Shown: piece by piece, positions 37,768 through 50,400 of the stretch
How the letters are laid out: every line of letters starts with the position of its first letter
Numbering within the stretch: the stretch's first letter is position 1
From: Phylloscopus collybita
Taxonomy: Eukaryota > Chordata > Aves > Passeriformes > Phylloscopidae
Direction of reading: 5' to 3'
Assembly: GCA_027886175.1 (NCBI GenBank)
Contig: JAJNNQ010000004.1
Coordinates: forward strand, 16,907,501-16,971,500
DNA length: 64,000 bases
The notes under the pieces: model-generated
Database searches by the model: none
Told to the model about the DNA's origin: nothing
What the model saw: the letters and a program-made list of their open reading frames with translations, nothing else
Position numbers and translations under genes: made by a program

Positions 37768-40700
37768 TCTGGTTAGTTTCACATGCTGCCAGCCCTGGGA
37801 TGCAATTTATTACACTTGTAATAAATTAAGTTTTGCTGGCATTTTGAAAGGACTGAATTTGTGTCTCTAAGCACAATGTCTTCAAGCCACAGAGAGCATC
37901 AGAGCACCCCTTAAATCCTGCACCCACAAAGTGAAGGAAACCCCTTCTCTTTGGCACAGGGGAGGAAAGCCCCATTCCCCAGCACGAGTTTTTGTAACAA
38001 TGAGAGCAGCAGCCAATGCCTCCCCACTGGCACCTCTGGGACACGGGGCAGTGATGCTCACTGACCACCTCCTTCATCCTCTGCCTCCCTCACCTCACCC
38101 TGTATTTCCCAAAGGAAATAAACGTCACAAATGAAGTTACCCAGCCCCTGGGGCTGTTTAGAGTTATAGAGGAATTTATTTTTTTTCCCTTTTAGGGGAA
38201 AACATCAGGCTATCAAGTTGCTTTCAGCTCCTTACAGGAACAAGTCTAAAAAAAACCCCTCTCTAAAATAACTTGCAAGTGACTGCCTGTAGGACAGGGA
38301 AGGGTAGGAAAATGGGGTATTTTGCTGTAGTAACATTTTCCTGCTTGAGACAGCTGATGAGAATCTCTCAGGTATACATGCAATAAAAATTCTCTTTGCT
38401 TCTCCTCATCACTGCTTTGTTTTCCTTTTAATTTCTCCCAGTTGAAGGTGTGATTTTTTTTGTTAGCCACCTGCACAACACAATAAACTTAGAGCACAAT
38501 ACTTACAAGTTAATTGAAAAAAAAAATCTATTCTGAGGTTGTAAAAACACTCAGAACCTCTTAATGACAACACAGTCTATCCAAACCCATTTCCCTATTA
38601 AGCTTTGCCAAAGTCTTGATGAACTATTCTTACCAAACAGCCCTGGCACTTCTGCATCACCCAGAAATCTTATTTTCAGCTTGCAGCTGTGTGCTCCCAA
38701 CTTTGAAGTCTAGTTGACTCTGACTTGCAGTTTTCATAATGAAGACAAATATTACAGGAAGCACAAGCAGCCAATTCTCTAATTTTTATTCACAGCAAGC
38801 CATTTCTGGAGTCCCTCATTTTGCGTCACTCCTTCCTCCCCAATACACTACCAAAGCCAGGCACCACACCAGCTTACTTCAGACTGAAAGAAACAAAGCA
38901 GCAAAAATATCTTGTGAAAGACACAACTTTCTTTAGATGATTTTTCAGAATTAAAAGTAGGCTCAAAATGGACACTCATTACATCTGGAAGCTGCTGTTG
39001 GATGGAGTCTGTGACAATGAGAGGCTGGCAGGGACAGCCCAACTCCTTCACCCTCACAGGGAAGCAGCGCCTGCTCTTTTGTTCTCCAACCAATTCTATA
39101 AATTTCCTCTGTGGCAACTATTTCCTGTGCTTATTTCTGAACTGATATTAGAAGAGTTTTATGGCATGCATGAATAGAACATAATTTTGAGATGGGCATA
39201 ACTGTCTCCAAGAACTCATTAGTTTGAGGGGTTTGCTTCCCTGAGTGTCTGAGCTCTCAAACTGCTGATCCCAATTAGACTGCAGTCAGTTACTAGAACT
39301 TGAGGCTTTAGGGATTCAGCAGTATATGGCCTGCGAGTGCTTTTCCCTGTCTGGTGGGAAAGAGAGGGCAACCTCCTATTTATGGCATCAATATCACAGG
39401 AATATTTAAAACTCACCACTGATGTCTAAGGAATGCTTCTTGTGGTGAAGTCAGGGTCCCAGCTCCTGCTGTGACTGCTGTGCAAGGCAGAGAGTCACAA
39501 ACACCTCCGCAGGCAGCTGCAGCCTGCACCCCAACATCCCCCCTGCCCTACACAGGTCCGTGTGTGTCTGTGACCCCAGTAGCACCCATGGGAGCCCAAC
39601 CTCACCCAACAGCCCCAAACCCATCACAGCCTGCAGCACACACCCCACAGACTGCTGCCAGCTTTTAAACCTGCCTGGGGGCCCATTCCTTGGGCAGCAC
39701 ACAGAAATCCCCCTTGCAAAGCCTGTAGGAGAAGTGCAGTGCCCCAGTCCTGATGGCAGGGCTCAGCCAAGAGGAGCAGCAGTGTCACCAGGGCCCTTCC
39801 AGTGCCACACCCTCAGCATCAGAACAAACTCCAACTGATGAGGGCTGGGCAGCTCACACTGCTGGGCTGCTCCTCTCCAGGCCAGAGTCTCTCCCTGCCC
39901 CGGGGATCGCTCACAGCCCCTGCTGAGACACTCCACAGAATCCCTGATAGAGAACCAGGAACCAATTGGGACAAAATTATATGGCTGAAACCTACTTCAG
40001 GCAAAACATTTCATGCTGTATTAATTCTTAAAGTTTGCACAGCTCCACCTTCATTGCCACATCAAAGAATTCCTCTGATGATTTTAGATAGTGATTTATT
40101 TTCTGATTTGAAACTACTTTCCATTGTGAAATATCTTTATATTTTAAATAAGTGACTGTCTTGTGATCAAAATTGAAAGCTGACAGCTCTTTCAACCATG
40201 TCTCCTCCAACATATGTAGAAATTTTTAAACTTTTTAATCTGCTGCAAAATTCTGAAATATGCTCTCTCTGGGTCAACACACAGAGCAACTGTTTTCAGA
40301 TCTTCCAAAAATATTAGCACAGAACACTCCCCCTTGACCTAAAAGAGTAATTGGATTAACTGCTGGCAGTAATAGGCTGTTATACTCTGAAAAGACTAGC
40401 CCAGATAAGGCTGCATTTAGATCCTTGTGGATAATAAAGACAAAGACACGAGACATCAAAAATTTGTTGATAAATGCTGCTAAGAATGCATCTCCTCTTT
40501 CCCCTGTGGAAATGGCAGCAGGATTTCTGCAGGGAGCCTTATCTCGCAGCTATTCCAGGCACCCATGTGTCACCAGACAGCCCTGGGTGAGCTCTGCCCT
40601 GGCCATTCAGGGATGGAACCATGACCTCACCTGCAAGGATGGGAACTGAAGGGCCAAGATGCAAACTGGAGCCACTTCTTGGGGACATCTGCTGCCTTGG

Positions 40701-41029
40701 CTTGAGCTCCTGATGTGGAGACAAAGCTTCCTACCCTGTACAACCTCAGACTGGTATTTATTGAGGATTCACTGACTGGGCAGGTAGGCAGCAATGAAGT
40801 TGCAGCAAGAAGTCCAAGGGCAAGCAAGGGAGACTCCGGTACCTCGGTTAAAGGATCAGGAGTGCAAGGAGTGTTCTGCTCTACCCCTGCAGCTGTAGGG
40901 AATAATAAGGGAAGAAACAGGAGGAGCCAGCACATCAATACCTTGTCCCAAGCCTGGTGTCAGCAGCAGAATGCTGCTTCAGGGGAGGTTGTGAAATAGG
41001 AAACATTGCTTCAACTGCTGGGCAGTGAG
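37768..41029. other. Non-coding DNA
   Basis: No gene is supported. GC-rich open patches occur at 39450-39910. 40020-40215 has a modest minus-strand open frame of 61 codons without recognisable motif. AT-rich DNA makes up the rest. Confidence 0.65.
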
Positions 41030-41218
41030 ATCAGCTGCCCAGCCACACGGGGAATCGCAGCCCCTGCAGGGATTTAAGAGAGGTGAAGTGTAGACAGATG
41101 TGGCACCTGGGGACACACTCCAGCGGGGGACATGGCAGTGCTGGGGAAATGGCTGGGCTGGATGACCTCTGAGTCCCTTCCTCCCTGCACAACTCTGTGA
41201 GAGTTGTGAGAGCCTGGT
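41030..41218 (+). mobile_element. CR1 LINE 3'-end remnant
   Basis: Block order matches the CR1 3' region: a GCTGCCCAG...-like start, GGGATTTAAGAGAGGTG, a TGTGGCACCTGGGGACACAC block, GACATGGCAGTGCTGGGG, then GGATGACCTCTGAGTCCCTTCC and an ACTCTGTGAGAGT tail. The insertion is 5'-truncated, in plus orientation and diverged from the family pattern, with a rearranged final octamer. It cannot code for the reverse transcriptase, which lies 5' of what is kept. Confidence 0.7.
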
Positions 41219-44200
41219 TTGGGAGAACTGCAGTGTGCAGGCAGGACTGTCAGCCTCTGCATCTGAGCTGTGACCAGCTCCATGCTCCTGCTCATCAGGG
41301 GCTCAGGAACAGCCCCAATTTACTCTCCATTGTGCAGGCCCAGCACCTTTCCCTTCCCAGCCATCAGGATCTGTGGGTTTGCCATGCCAGACGTGCTCAC
41401 TCTTATTTGAACTCCGCAGCTCAGCTCACCGCTTTGCTGTGCTTGCCCCTGAATGAGCAAATGAATGAATGAATATTTCTTCTCTGCCTGTTCCAAGCGG
41501 TTTCCTGCTTCTCTCATCTGCTAAAATAAATGCAAGCTGGCTGCTTTCCAAACAGGTGGGTTGGTGCATGCAGCACAGCAGACAAGACAGTAATTCACAG
41601 GGTGCTCTTGGTTTTTGTGGAGTGTGTGTATGGGAAGCAAGAGGCACAGGGAGCAGGGAGCTCTGGGAGCACACCAGTGTGGAACTGGGGCTCAAGGGAG
41701 CTCCATGGCTCAAGGACACTGGACAGCAGGACCTCCTTGGCCAGCTGCAGAAGAGAAATGGCCAGATTGCATGGCCACCAAGGATTTGGCTCCTAGGATC
41801 AAGTCGCGGCTGCCACAGCAGCTGCTGGAGCAGACATTCCTCCTTCTGCTCCAACAACACAGGACAGGACCATCACAGAACACAGGAGGAGATGGACAGC
41901 AACTCCAGATGGAAATACGATCCTCACTCGCCCCTGTCTACCATAAAACCCACTCTGACCAGCTCATGGTAAATTTAAAAATCATTGTGACAATTTGTGT
42001 CACTATAGTGAACTTGCACTCTTCATTGACAAAGTTTGGAGAAAAAGCAAGGAATGTCAATGTTTCTAAGAGAATATCCTTGAAGTGTGGTGAAAGTCAT
42101 GCAGAGCAGAAGGTGCCAACAGACCTGATAGAAAAGTCCAGGAAGAGCAGGAAGCTAGCAGTTTTTGAGAGCTTTAGACAGCTATAGTTTGCTGCCTAAG
42201 AAATATTATAGAATTGTGTATCATAACTTTAATGAGAATTAAATTATTAATGCAGCCCTATTTGGAGCTGGGAGAATAGTTTCAAATTGTAAGAGAAGTA
42301 GAGAGAAGTGGGAATGCCTTTTTTCTTCCTATTTATGGAGCATTATTGTCAACAGCTGGGCTACAAAAAGAGACAAACTTCCCTAGTGTTGGGAAGAAAA
42401 AAAACCCAAAACAACAAAAGCACAAAGAAAGAACTGAAAAAGATCAGGATGCTCTAGGAAGAGCAAAACCAGGAAAAGTAGCCTGAAAATGGCAACAAAA
42501 TCATCAAAGAATAAATTGCATCCCCCCTGGAAACCTGGAAGGATGAGCCTCTGGGGAGCAGGAGATGAACACCAGCCTGGAAGTCTGTTCAGAGGTTGTC
42601 ACTGGAAGTTGCAACTCTTGGGCATTTCTCTTGGAAGAAGCAGACAATAACAGAAGCACCATTCACAAAAGGACAGGTGACACCTCCCAATTATTTGCCC
42701 TATTTACTGAGGATTAACAAAAGGAAGAATGCAAGAAATTGAGTGTTTTAAAATTCAAACTCATTACAGAAGGAGCTGTTCAGAGAAATGGCCTCAGAGG
42801 AAATTTTTCAAAGCGAAGCACAGAAAACTCATCAGCAGAAGCCAAAATCCTGGGTGTGCCATGGAGAAGTACAGAGAGCGTTGTCACAACCCTGGGGAGC
42901 AGCAGAACCCTGGACCTTGCTCTGCCTCAGCATCCACCCAAAGGGCCAAAGAGCTCTGACCACAACTACACACACAGGGGCTGAACAACAGAGCAGTCCT
43001 TTCAGAACAAAAAATAATTTAACCCGAAAAATTAACATCACTCTTCATTTTGAGGTTGGAAGTTATTTTTAACAAGCTGAAGATCAGGCTTATGCAGATA
43101 GGGTCCCTATATACTACCCACATGTACATAAAACAGTTCAATTTTAAAACAGTCAAATGAAAGACTGTGATATTTTCTCACATTGTTTTCTTAGACTAAG
43201 CTTTAGTTAAGCTGACTTTCCACCACAGGAGATTTTGCACAAATCACTTGATGCACACCCCAAAAATTTACCAAGCAAGTTACACCATCTTGAAAGCTAC
43301 TACTCAGCTGTTTGCTCAGTGGAGTCATTCTCACAGCCAGGAGAGCCCTCTGCCTACCCTGTCACTTCAGTTTAGTGTGTTACCTACTGCTGCAGCTACT
43401 GCTGGGGCAGCTTTCCCCAGCCCAGCTGCCAATGTTGTGACTGAACAACCCACCTCCAACAAGATGACAATTAGCCAGCTCTTTTTTCCCCACATCTGAC
43501 CATGCAGTGCTATTATATTGAACAGCCATCAACTGAGGAACAACACCTACAACACCCCATTCCCCCTTTCCTGAAATAAAAAGACTGCACTTCAGAAGCC
43601 TGCATTTGCCAGTTTCAGAAACTGTACTTGAAAATGTTTTTCCCCACTCTGCACTTACCTAAAGCCCTTCAGACATTGCAGAAACCCATGTGCAATTATG
43701 CTATCACTGTTACTCAGCGTAGTTACAACACGGTGTAAATACAGAGAAGGGTTTCGCTTTTCACTGTTCATCAGTTTAATCAGCATTAATATAAATTAAC
43801 AGAAGACTGAGCTGCCTGTTTTCCTGTTACTGTCTACCTTAATGATCACTAGTAAAGTCCAAGCAGATATTATGTTAGGTCTCTGTGATACTGAGATCCT
43901 TCTCAGCTTCCCTACAACTTCCTTTTGTATGCTGCCATGGAAGCCCCACGTCTTGCCCAGCACATCTGCTCTGAACTAGCAACCTAACTGCACCAGAATT
44001 ACAACAATATTCACACAGCATGTCCTGATATGATATTATTATTTTACTTCAGGTGGTAGCTTTCAGTTCCTTGAGAGAGCTGCTAGGTCAGCTGAGGGCA
44101 GGGCAAGAGGGGCAGTCAGCAGCAGGGCAGGGTTCTGCTCCCTGGCTGTGAGCAGTGACCTGGCTGACCATGCAGCAGTGAGGGTTTCCCTGCCCAGGTA

Positions 44201-44500
44201 TCAGCCTCAACAGACAGCAGCTGGCAGCAGGAACTGGGGCAAACCTCACCTCAGAATGCTGAACCCACCAGCTCCATCCTCTCCTCTGCAGGGTGTGTCC
44301 TGGCAGCCCTCCTGTCCCGTGCATGGACAGAGGGTGAGCAGGACCTCCTGGGCTCTGCAGAACCCCGGCCACACACCCTGCCAGGGTACTGAGCCTGGCT
44401 GTGCTTGCAGCCTGCCAGGAGCTCCTGTGCCTCACTGCTCTGGCCACCTCTGCCACCACCGTGCTCAGGTCACCGCAGGGTGCCCGGGCAGGGAGGGAGA
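41219..44500. other. Non-coding DNA
   Basis: No gene is supported. A short AATG tetranucleotide run lies at 41460-41474. The 190-codon open stretch at 41615-42187 (plus) is the second-longest in the neighbourhood but is overlapped by other open frames and has no family motif. 44090-44500 is GC-rich. Confidence 0.6.
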
Positions 44501-44536
44501 GTGGCCAGGGTGACCAGGATGACCAGAGTGGCCAGG
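44501..44536. repeat. 9-bp minisatellite, four copies
   Basis: Four consecutive 9-bp units: GTGGCCAGG, GTGACCAGG, ATGACCAGA, GTGGCCAGG. Variation is limited to three positions. It sits inside a GC-rich, non-coding patch. Confidence 0.85.
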
Positions 44537-46994
44537 GGAGCTGCCACAGCTGCAGCTCAGAGCACCTCAGAGTGAATGGCTGTGGGCATGGAGATGATTG
44601 TGTTCACACCCGAACTCCACTCTGCAGCCTGATCCAAGAGTGATTTCAATGCTGTGTATCTGCCAAAAAGAGTTAAAACCCTGGACTGTGTTAGTCAAAC
44701 CATAAATAACTCAGCTGGGTGACTCTGGCCCAGCAGACCCCTGGTCTGCTCTAACAGCCCAGCCAAGGCCAGCGTGCTGGGCAGCCACTCCTGACTGACA
44801 TGTTGTCACCAACGGGAAGGGCACAGTGACAGGGTCACAATACAGAAATGAAATGTTGATCTTTTACAAACCAGCACACATTTCCACACAACCTGGCATG
44901 AAATTCAGATGTCTGCAAGGTGATCTCCATGCCTGGGTGGCTGCCACCCTCTGAGCTACACAGCTACCATCAACTGCCAGCTATGGGAGACACCTGGAGC
45001 TCTGCACCAGGAGCTCCTACTGCTACACAAACATGCACACAAACACTCCAGATGCAATGCACTATTTGGAATTAACTTCTCCAGAAATCAAAAGACAAAA
45101 TGATCAAATAATGTTGTTCTGTTAGAGCAGAAATAACAGAGGAGCTTATTGCCTTTGTGTATTTTTATACTACATTGCATAATATGCTCGCATTGATGTT
45201 CAGCACCGTAAATGACATAAAAAACAACCCAAGGCAGCAAGCACAGCAGAGCTCTAAGAAAAAATCATCACATTTCACATTCCAGTGCATGAAGTGAATG
45301 CTGCTGTCCTCTAGCTTACAACCGTCTATCAAAGTTAGCAAAGACAAATGTGTCTTAGAAAAAAGACATTCTTTCAACACTGAGCTATAAATTAGCTTTT
45401 GGATTTTAGGAGGCAGTAAGTGGCCTTTATCTTAGTACAAGAAACAGCCACTCTGTTCAGACTAAGGACATTGCTGCATACGGTAGCTGGGGAGCTGCCT
45501 CAGAATACCACACTCACTTTTTACTGCTTTGAAATCATCCATATTAGAGACAAGTCCTTATTTTGTGTCATTACCGAATTTATGAATACTGGGACTTTAC
45601 ATACCTCCAAAGAAATTAAAACATTAATTCTGAAAGTTGATTGAAAATCTTTAAAGCATGGGAAGGACACTGCTGCTGTGGATGTCTGAAACGCGTGGAT
45701 TCACACCGGCTCGAGTTAAATATCAGGAAAAGCTTCAGATCCATCTGCAGCAGCTGAATATTTGGCCCAAACAACTGTCAAAACAAGTGCTGGAGTGCAC
45801 AGGGCCCACAAACCCTCATTCCTGAGCCCTGCACTGCTGTGGACAGCTCCAGTTGGCAAACTGTGTTCTCAGCACCATTTGCACCATTCCCAATCACCAG
45901 TGCCTTCTACTGCTCCTTATCCTGTACGCCACATAAGCACTCACAGTATCACAGTATTTTTAATTTCAGCCCCCACAAACCCATTTGCATCTTAAGTGAC
46001 TGCAGGAAAACTTGAAATTAGTTTTTAACAGCTTCTCAAATAATTCATTTAGGGAACGAGGTCTTTGCAAGCTGCAAACAAACCCACCTTTCCTCTTACC
46101 TTTAAATTTACTAATCTGTAACTTCCATTCTACCCGTGTGCTCTGCTCCCGAACTGAAAATCTAAAGAGCGTTTTGCAAACTCTTATTAGCATTTTAGTC
46201 TGCCTTTATCTAATAATTTCACAACAGATACACAACTGACAAAGACTTCTGTGGTTGCCATTGCATGCACCTGCTTGCCCCCACACTAGGGAGAAGCAGA
46301 TAAAAGATCCCAGGTGTGCTCTCCCACCCCAGAATGGTCCTACCTGTCTCAGAGCTCTGCGACCAGCCTGTGAGAAGCCCTCTCTGGGAGGCAGCAATTT
46401 GACTGGGAGTGACTTTGAGCTGCTCTCCTTGTCCTGAGCTGTCATGCAGATGTGGGATGGAGGCTGTCCTGACTGCCTGTGGATCTCCAGGCTGCTAAAC
46501 ACAATGATCAGAGATGACTCACTGTCACTCTTACATACATTCAATGGTTCTGTCGATTTTCTGACTGGAAATATTGCTGTAATTGTTGTGTCTTCCAGCT
46601 GAGGGGCTGACACAGGCTTGGCTCAACTCTGCAGCCGTGCTGGGTCAGGCTGCTTGAGTTGCTGGGGCTCGGACCTTGCCCTCGCCCAGCAGAAGTTTTC
46701 CTCTCACATCAGATAAGACAACAGAAGGGAGCTTCCCTTGGCCACATCTGACATTTCAGTGCTGAAGTTTCTCTCCAGGAATGCTTTGCATATCATATAT
46801 TAATAGATTCTGACTAACAGCTTTAGCTTCACATCATGTCTAGACAAAGTGTCCCGCTGTGGGCAGTAGCCTGGAAGGGCACTTGAAACAGCTGTGGGTG
46901 AACAAAACATAAACTGTGCTGCTGACAGGTTGTGTGAATATTGTATCTCATTTAGGTATTCTCCAGGAAGTGAAAATAATAGGAATTTCACTGA
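44537..46994. other. Non-coding DNA
   Basis: No gene is supported. A CpG-containing patch at 45689-45716 (ACGCGTGG...CACCGGCTCGAG) stands out in CpG-poor DNA but has no open frame worth naming. A 135-codon minus-strand open stretch at 46206-46613 lacks motifs. Confidence 0.6.
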
Positions 46995-47287
46995 GGTTTT
47001 GGGCAGAAAGAGGTCAAAGCTTAGGTTGGCCAGAGAACCAGGAAGAACCCATGCTGCCCTCAGCCTGGACATCAGGAAGAATTTCCTCCCTGGAAGGGTG
47101 GGAAGGAATTGGAAGAGCCTGCCCAGGTTGGTGGTGGAGTCACTGTCCTTGGAGGTGTTCAAGAAACAGGTGGGCATGACACTCAGTGATCTGGGCTCCC
47201 CACCTGGATGGTGACGGGCCACAGCTGATGGGACTCCATGACCTTGGAGGCCTTTCCCAAACTAGTTCTAATGGTTCCATCACTGCA
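46995..47287 (+). mobile_element. CR1 LINE fragment, first of a pair
   Basis: Contains GGACATCAGGAAGAATTTCC, GTGGTGGAGTCACTGTCC, GGAGGTGTTCAAGAAACAGG, a TGGCACTCAGTG-like block and GGACTCCATGACCTTGGAGG, in the order of a CR1 3' region, ending in decayed octamers (GGTTCCATCACTGCATG). This is a non-autonomous, 5'-truncated plus-strand insertion. The 5' limit is approximate. Confidence 0.65.
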
Positions 47288-47443
47288 TGAGAAGCTGTGG
47301 CTGCCCCTGAGTCCCTGGCAGTGCCCAGGGCCAGGTTGGACAGGGCATGGGGCAGCCTGGGACAGTGGAAGGTGTCCCTGCCATGGCTGGGATGAGGTGT
47401 CCTTTAAGGTTTCTTTCAACCCAAACCATTCTGTGATTTTATG
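47288..47443 (+). mobile_element. CR1 LINE 3' end, second of a pair
   Basis: Starts GAGAAGCTGTGGCTGCCCC right after the tail of the previous fragment. It runs through CCAGGTTGGACAGGGCATGG, GGAAGGTGTCCCTGCC and TTTCTTTCAACCCAAACC, and ends ATTCTGTGATTTTATG, that is one exact and one decayed CR1 terminal octamer. This is the clearest avian CR1 signature in the window. Two CR1 ends head to tail mean either that one inserted at the other's octamer tail or that an older element was duplicated. Confidence 0.8.
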
Positions 47444-50400
47444 TGCATCACAGAACGCCCAGAACTAATGAAACAGTCAGATAACCAGAGGGGAAGTAGA
47501 CAAAAGTTCCACAGAAGATTTTGATGGCAGAAACATGAACAGGCTCTCTGCACAGTCCAGGTGCACCCAGCAGTGTCCACGTACAACCTGGCAGCATTTT
47601 GACATTACAGCTGCACCCAACACTGACCAGAACTCCTTCACACCACGGGATCCCTGCAGGAAAGTGACAGCACAAAAGCACCAAAGTGCCAAGCCACTGT
47701 AAAGGGATGCTGGAAACAGAGAAAAGGTGGTGAAGTGTTTATAGCCCACCAGAGAGTCTCCACCATTTCTGAGCAACCACCAGAGTTTGCCTGCCCTTGG
47801 GTGCTACCTGTGAACATCCCGACGTAAAACTGCAGCACTGCTTCTCCTCACTGAAACCAGCTGCCTGAATTGGAAGCATTTAACTCCCTTTCAGTGCCTT
47901 TCACTGTGCTCCAACACGCTGCAGTGCCATTGCAGCTTTAAATATTTACTTGACATTATCTTGCATCTGGCAAATGTATTCTGATACTCCCCAGCAAGTC
48001 CCATGCAGGATTAAGTTCTCCACTGGTCTTTGCACAGTAACAGATCCCAATTTATTTTACCACTGCAATTCTCCTCAAATCGAGTCTGCAAAGTCCAAGA
48101 AGTTTTCCAACAATTCTGTTGAGACAGATGAGATTTGTGGGCACCAGGCTAACTTCTAAGTTTCTCCAGCAGTTAAGACTTTGCCTGCCTCCATCAGTCC
48201 TTCTCATTTTCTGTGCTGCTCAGACCCATACAAAGACTGCCTGTTACTCTGATACTGCTGTCAATCCATATGCACCTTCTCTGTTTATTTTCTTATTGTT
48301 AATTAACTATTTGATATTGCAAATTCCCATTTTTCAGATAAGGTGCTGTTGTCACAATAGCCTTGTAAGTGAATTATTATAACTATAATGCATTCATAAA
48401 TAACATATTTAAAGCCTAAAATACTTTTTTTTTACAGCTGCTGCAATCCAGTTGGCCTACATGTAACAGAAATTGTGCACCCATGAAATTAAAATGAATA
48501 AAAAACTAATTTTCAAAGGCTTAGTTCTCTGAAGAAGTTATTGCCTCTAATTTTTATTAGTCAAATGTTATTTTCTTTCCAATGCTAAATTAGAAGACTA
48601 GAATAAATAAAAATGGCAGCCTCTGAGTAGATAACTGAACTAATGTACAGTAACCGAATTCCACTGAAGGCCAGGCAATCATAGGGGTGGGAAGGAGAGA
48701 GCAAAAAAACAAACACACAAATGTTTTCTAATGAACCTGTGGGCAGGACAACAGCACACATCTTCAGTGAAACACTCCAGAGTCAGCTGCTGCATGAACT
48801 TCCTCATGGGCATTCAGGGGCTGTTTTCCACGGGCCTTCACCGACCCTTGCACAGGGCGCAGCTCTGCTCTCCCCTGCTCTGTGCTGTGCACACAGGTGA
48901 CACACACCCCACGGCTCGTCTCCTGCTGCACATCGCCCCAGCACATGGCACACAGCCAGTGGTACAGAGAGAGAGACAAAGCCCTGCCTCAGCCTAGGCT
49001 AGCACAGCCCTGGGACAGCCAGCAGGACTTCAGCCTGATCTCAGAGCCCCGTGCAAGGAGAGCTGTCTCTAACAAAAGGACCAGCTGACCAGCAAAAAAG
49101 GGCTGCACCACCTCCCCCCTCCCAGGGATCCAACACAGACGCTCCAGCACAAAGCCAAGGGAACATTTTGAGTATTTCTGTCACCTTGCTGTGCCCCTGA
49201 TGGCTCACACTGCAGGCAGGCTGCAGCACTGCACAGGTGCAATTTTCCCCATTTATTTCCCAGGAGGATACTCAGCCAACAACAAAACGGGGAGTGGGAG
49301 CTGCCCAAGAACAATTCTGTCTGCTTCCAGGGAAGTGAAAACTCCAAAGAATGCTTTTTCTCTCACACTGCAATAATTGGGCAAGCCCACGTGTTCTGGC
49401 CAGCCCAAGGCTGCAGTCAGTGGAACACCTAGAAAATGTCCCCCCAGCTTCCCCTGAATGGCCTCAGAGCACACAGGGCTATTCCCCCTGAGCCACAGAA
49501 CCAGTCCTGCTGGCCACTCGTGCCTGTCCCACTGGCACAACTCCACTCCCCAGAGCTGCTCCCAGCACTGACTGCAGCATGGACATTTACATTTCCTTCA
49601 CACCTAAACCTGCAAGATTTTAATTTTATTTCTGCCTCATTCTTCATCACAGGGCTATTAAGACATGGTCAGATAAGGCTTTTGCAGGCTATCCAAGGCT
49701 AAATCACCTAAATGCACACCTCCAGCTCACAGCATTTTATTGTTGCTGCTTCTGGCATCAGGAAAGCTCACATGAAAACAACAAAATACTGGGTAAAAAC
49801 TATTCCAGAAAAAGCTGAATATTTATGGCTTGTACACAGAAACCTGACTGGCAAGTGAATGCTTCAGGTAGAGATAAAAGGAGTGACAGAAGAGTAACTT
49901 TTATCTAGGCAGTCTGCATTTAATGACTGCATCAACATTTGCAGATGATTAGGACCAACCTAAGTGCTTTGTTGTTCTTTTGTTCCGTTTCTGAAGGCTT
50001 CGACTTTATTTATTCTTTTTCTTCTGTTTTTTCCTTCCTTCCCCCCGCCCCCCCAGCTGCAACTAAATATAATTTTTGGCTTTTAAAGACCTATTTCCAT
50101 TTATAGAATCCAGCTGACAGGCTGGGGATGATATTTCCTAGCTGAGGCATCTGCCTCCTTGACAGAGGGAGAGATAATCACGTTGGGTGAAACAGGCTCA
50201 GCATCTATGACAAGCTTAAGATGTCAGAGCTGAGAGCATCGTGTCGGGCCCCTCTGGATGTTTTTTCTGGAAGAGTTTAGCCCCATCTGGTGTGGAAGAC
50301 AGCCCAGCCTGCAGTGCTGGGGACAGGGGACGCTTCGCTGCTGAGGCTGCCACAGCTCCTGTTTAATTGCTGGCTTATTTATTTAATTATGGCAGCCACA

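Noticed and set aside
41615..42187. The 190-codon plus-strand open stretch
   Set aside because: No family motif, overlapping frames, and it adjoins repeat-derived DNA.
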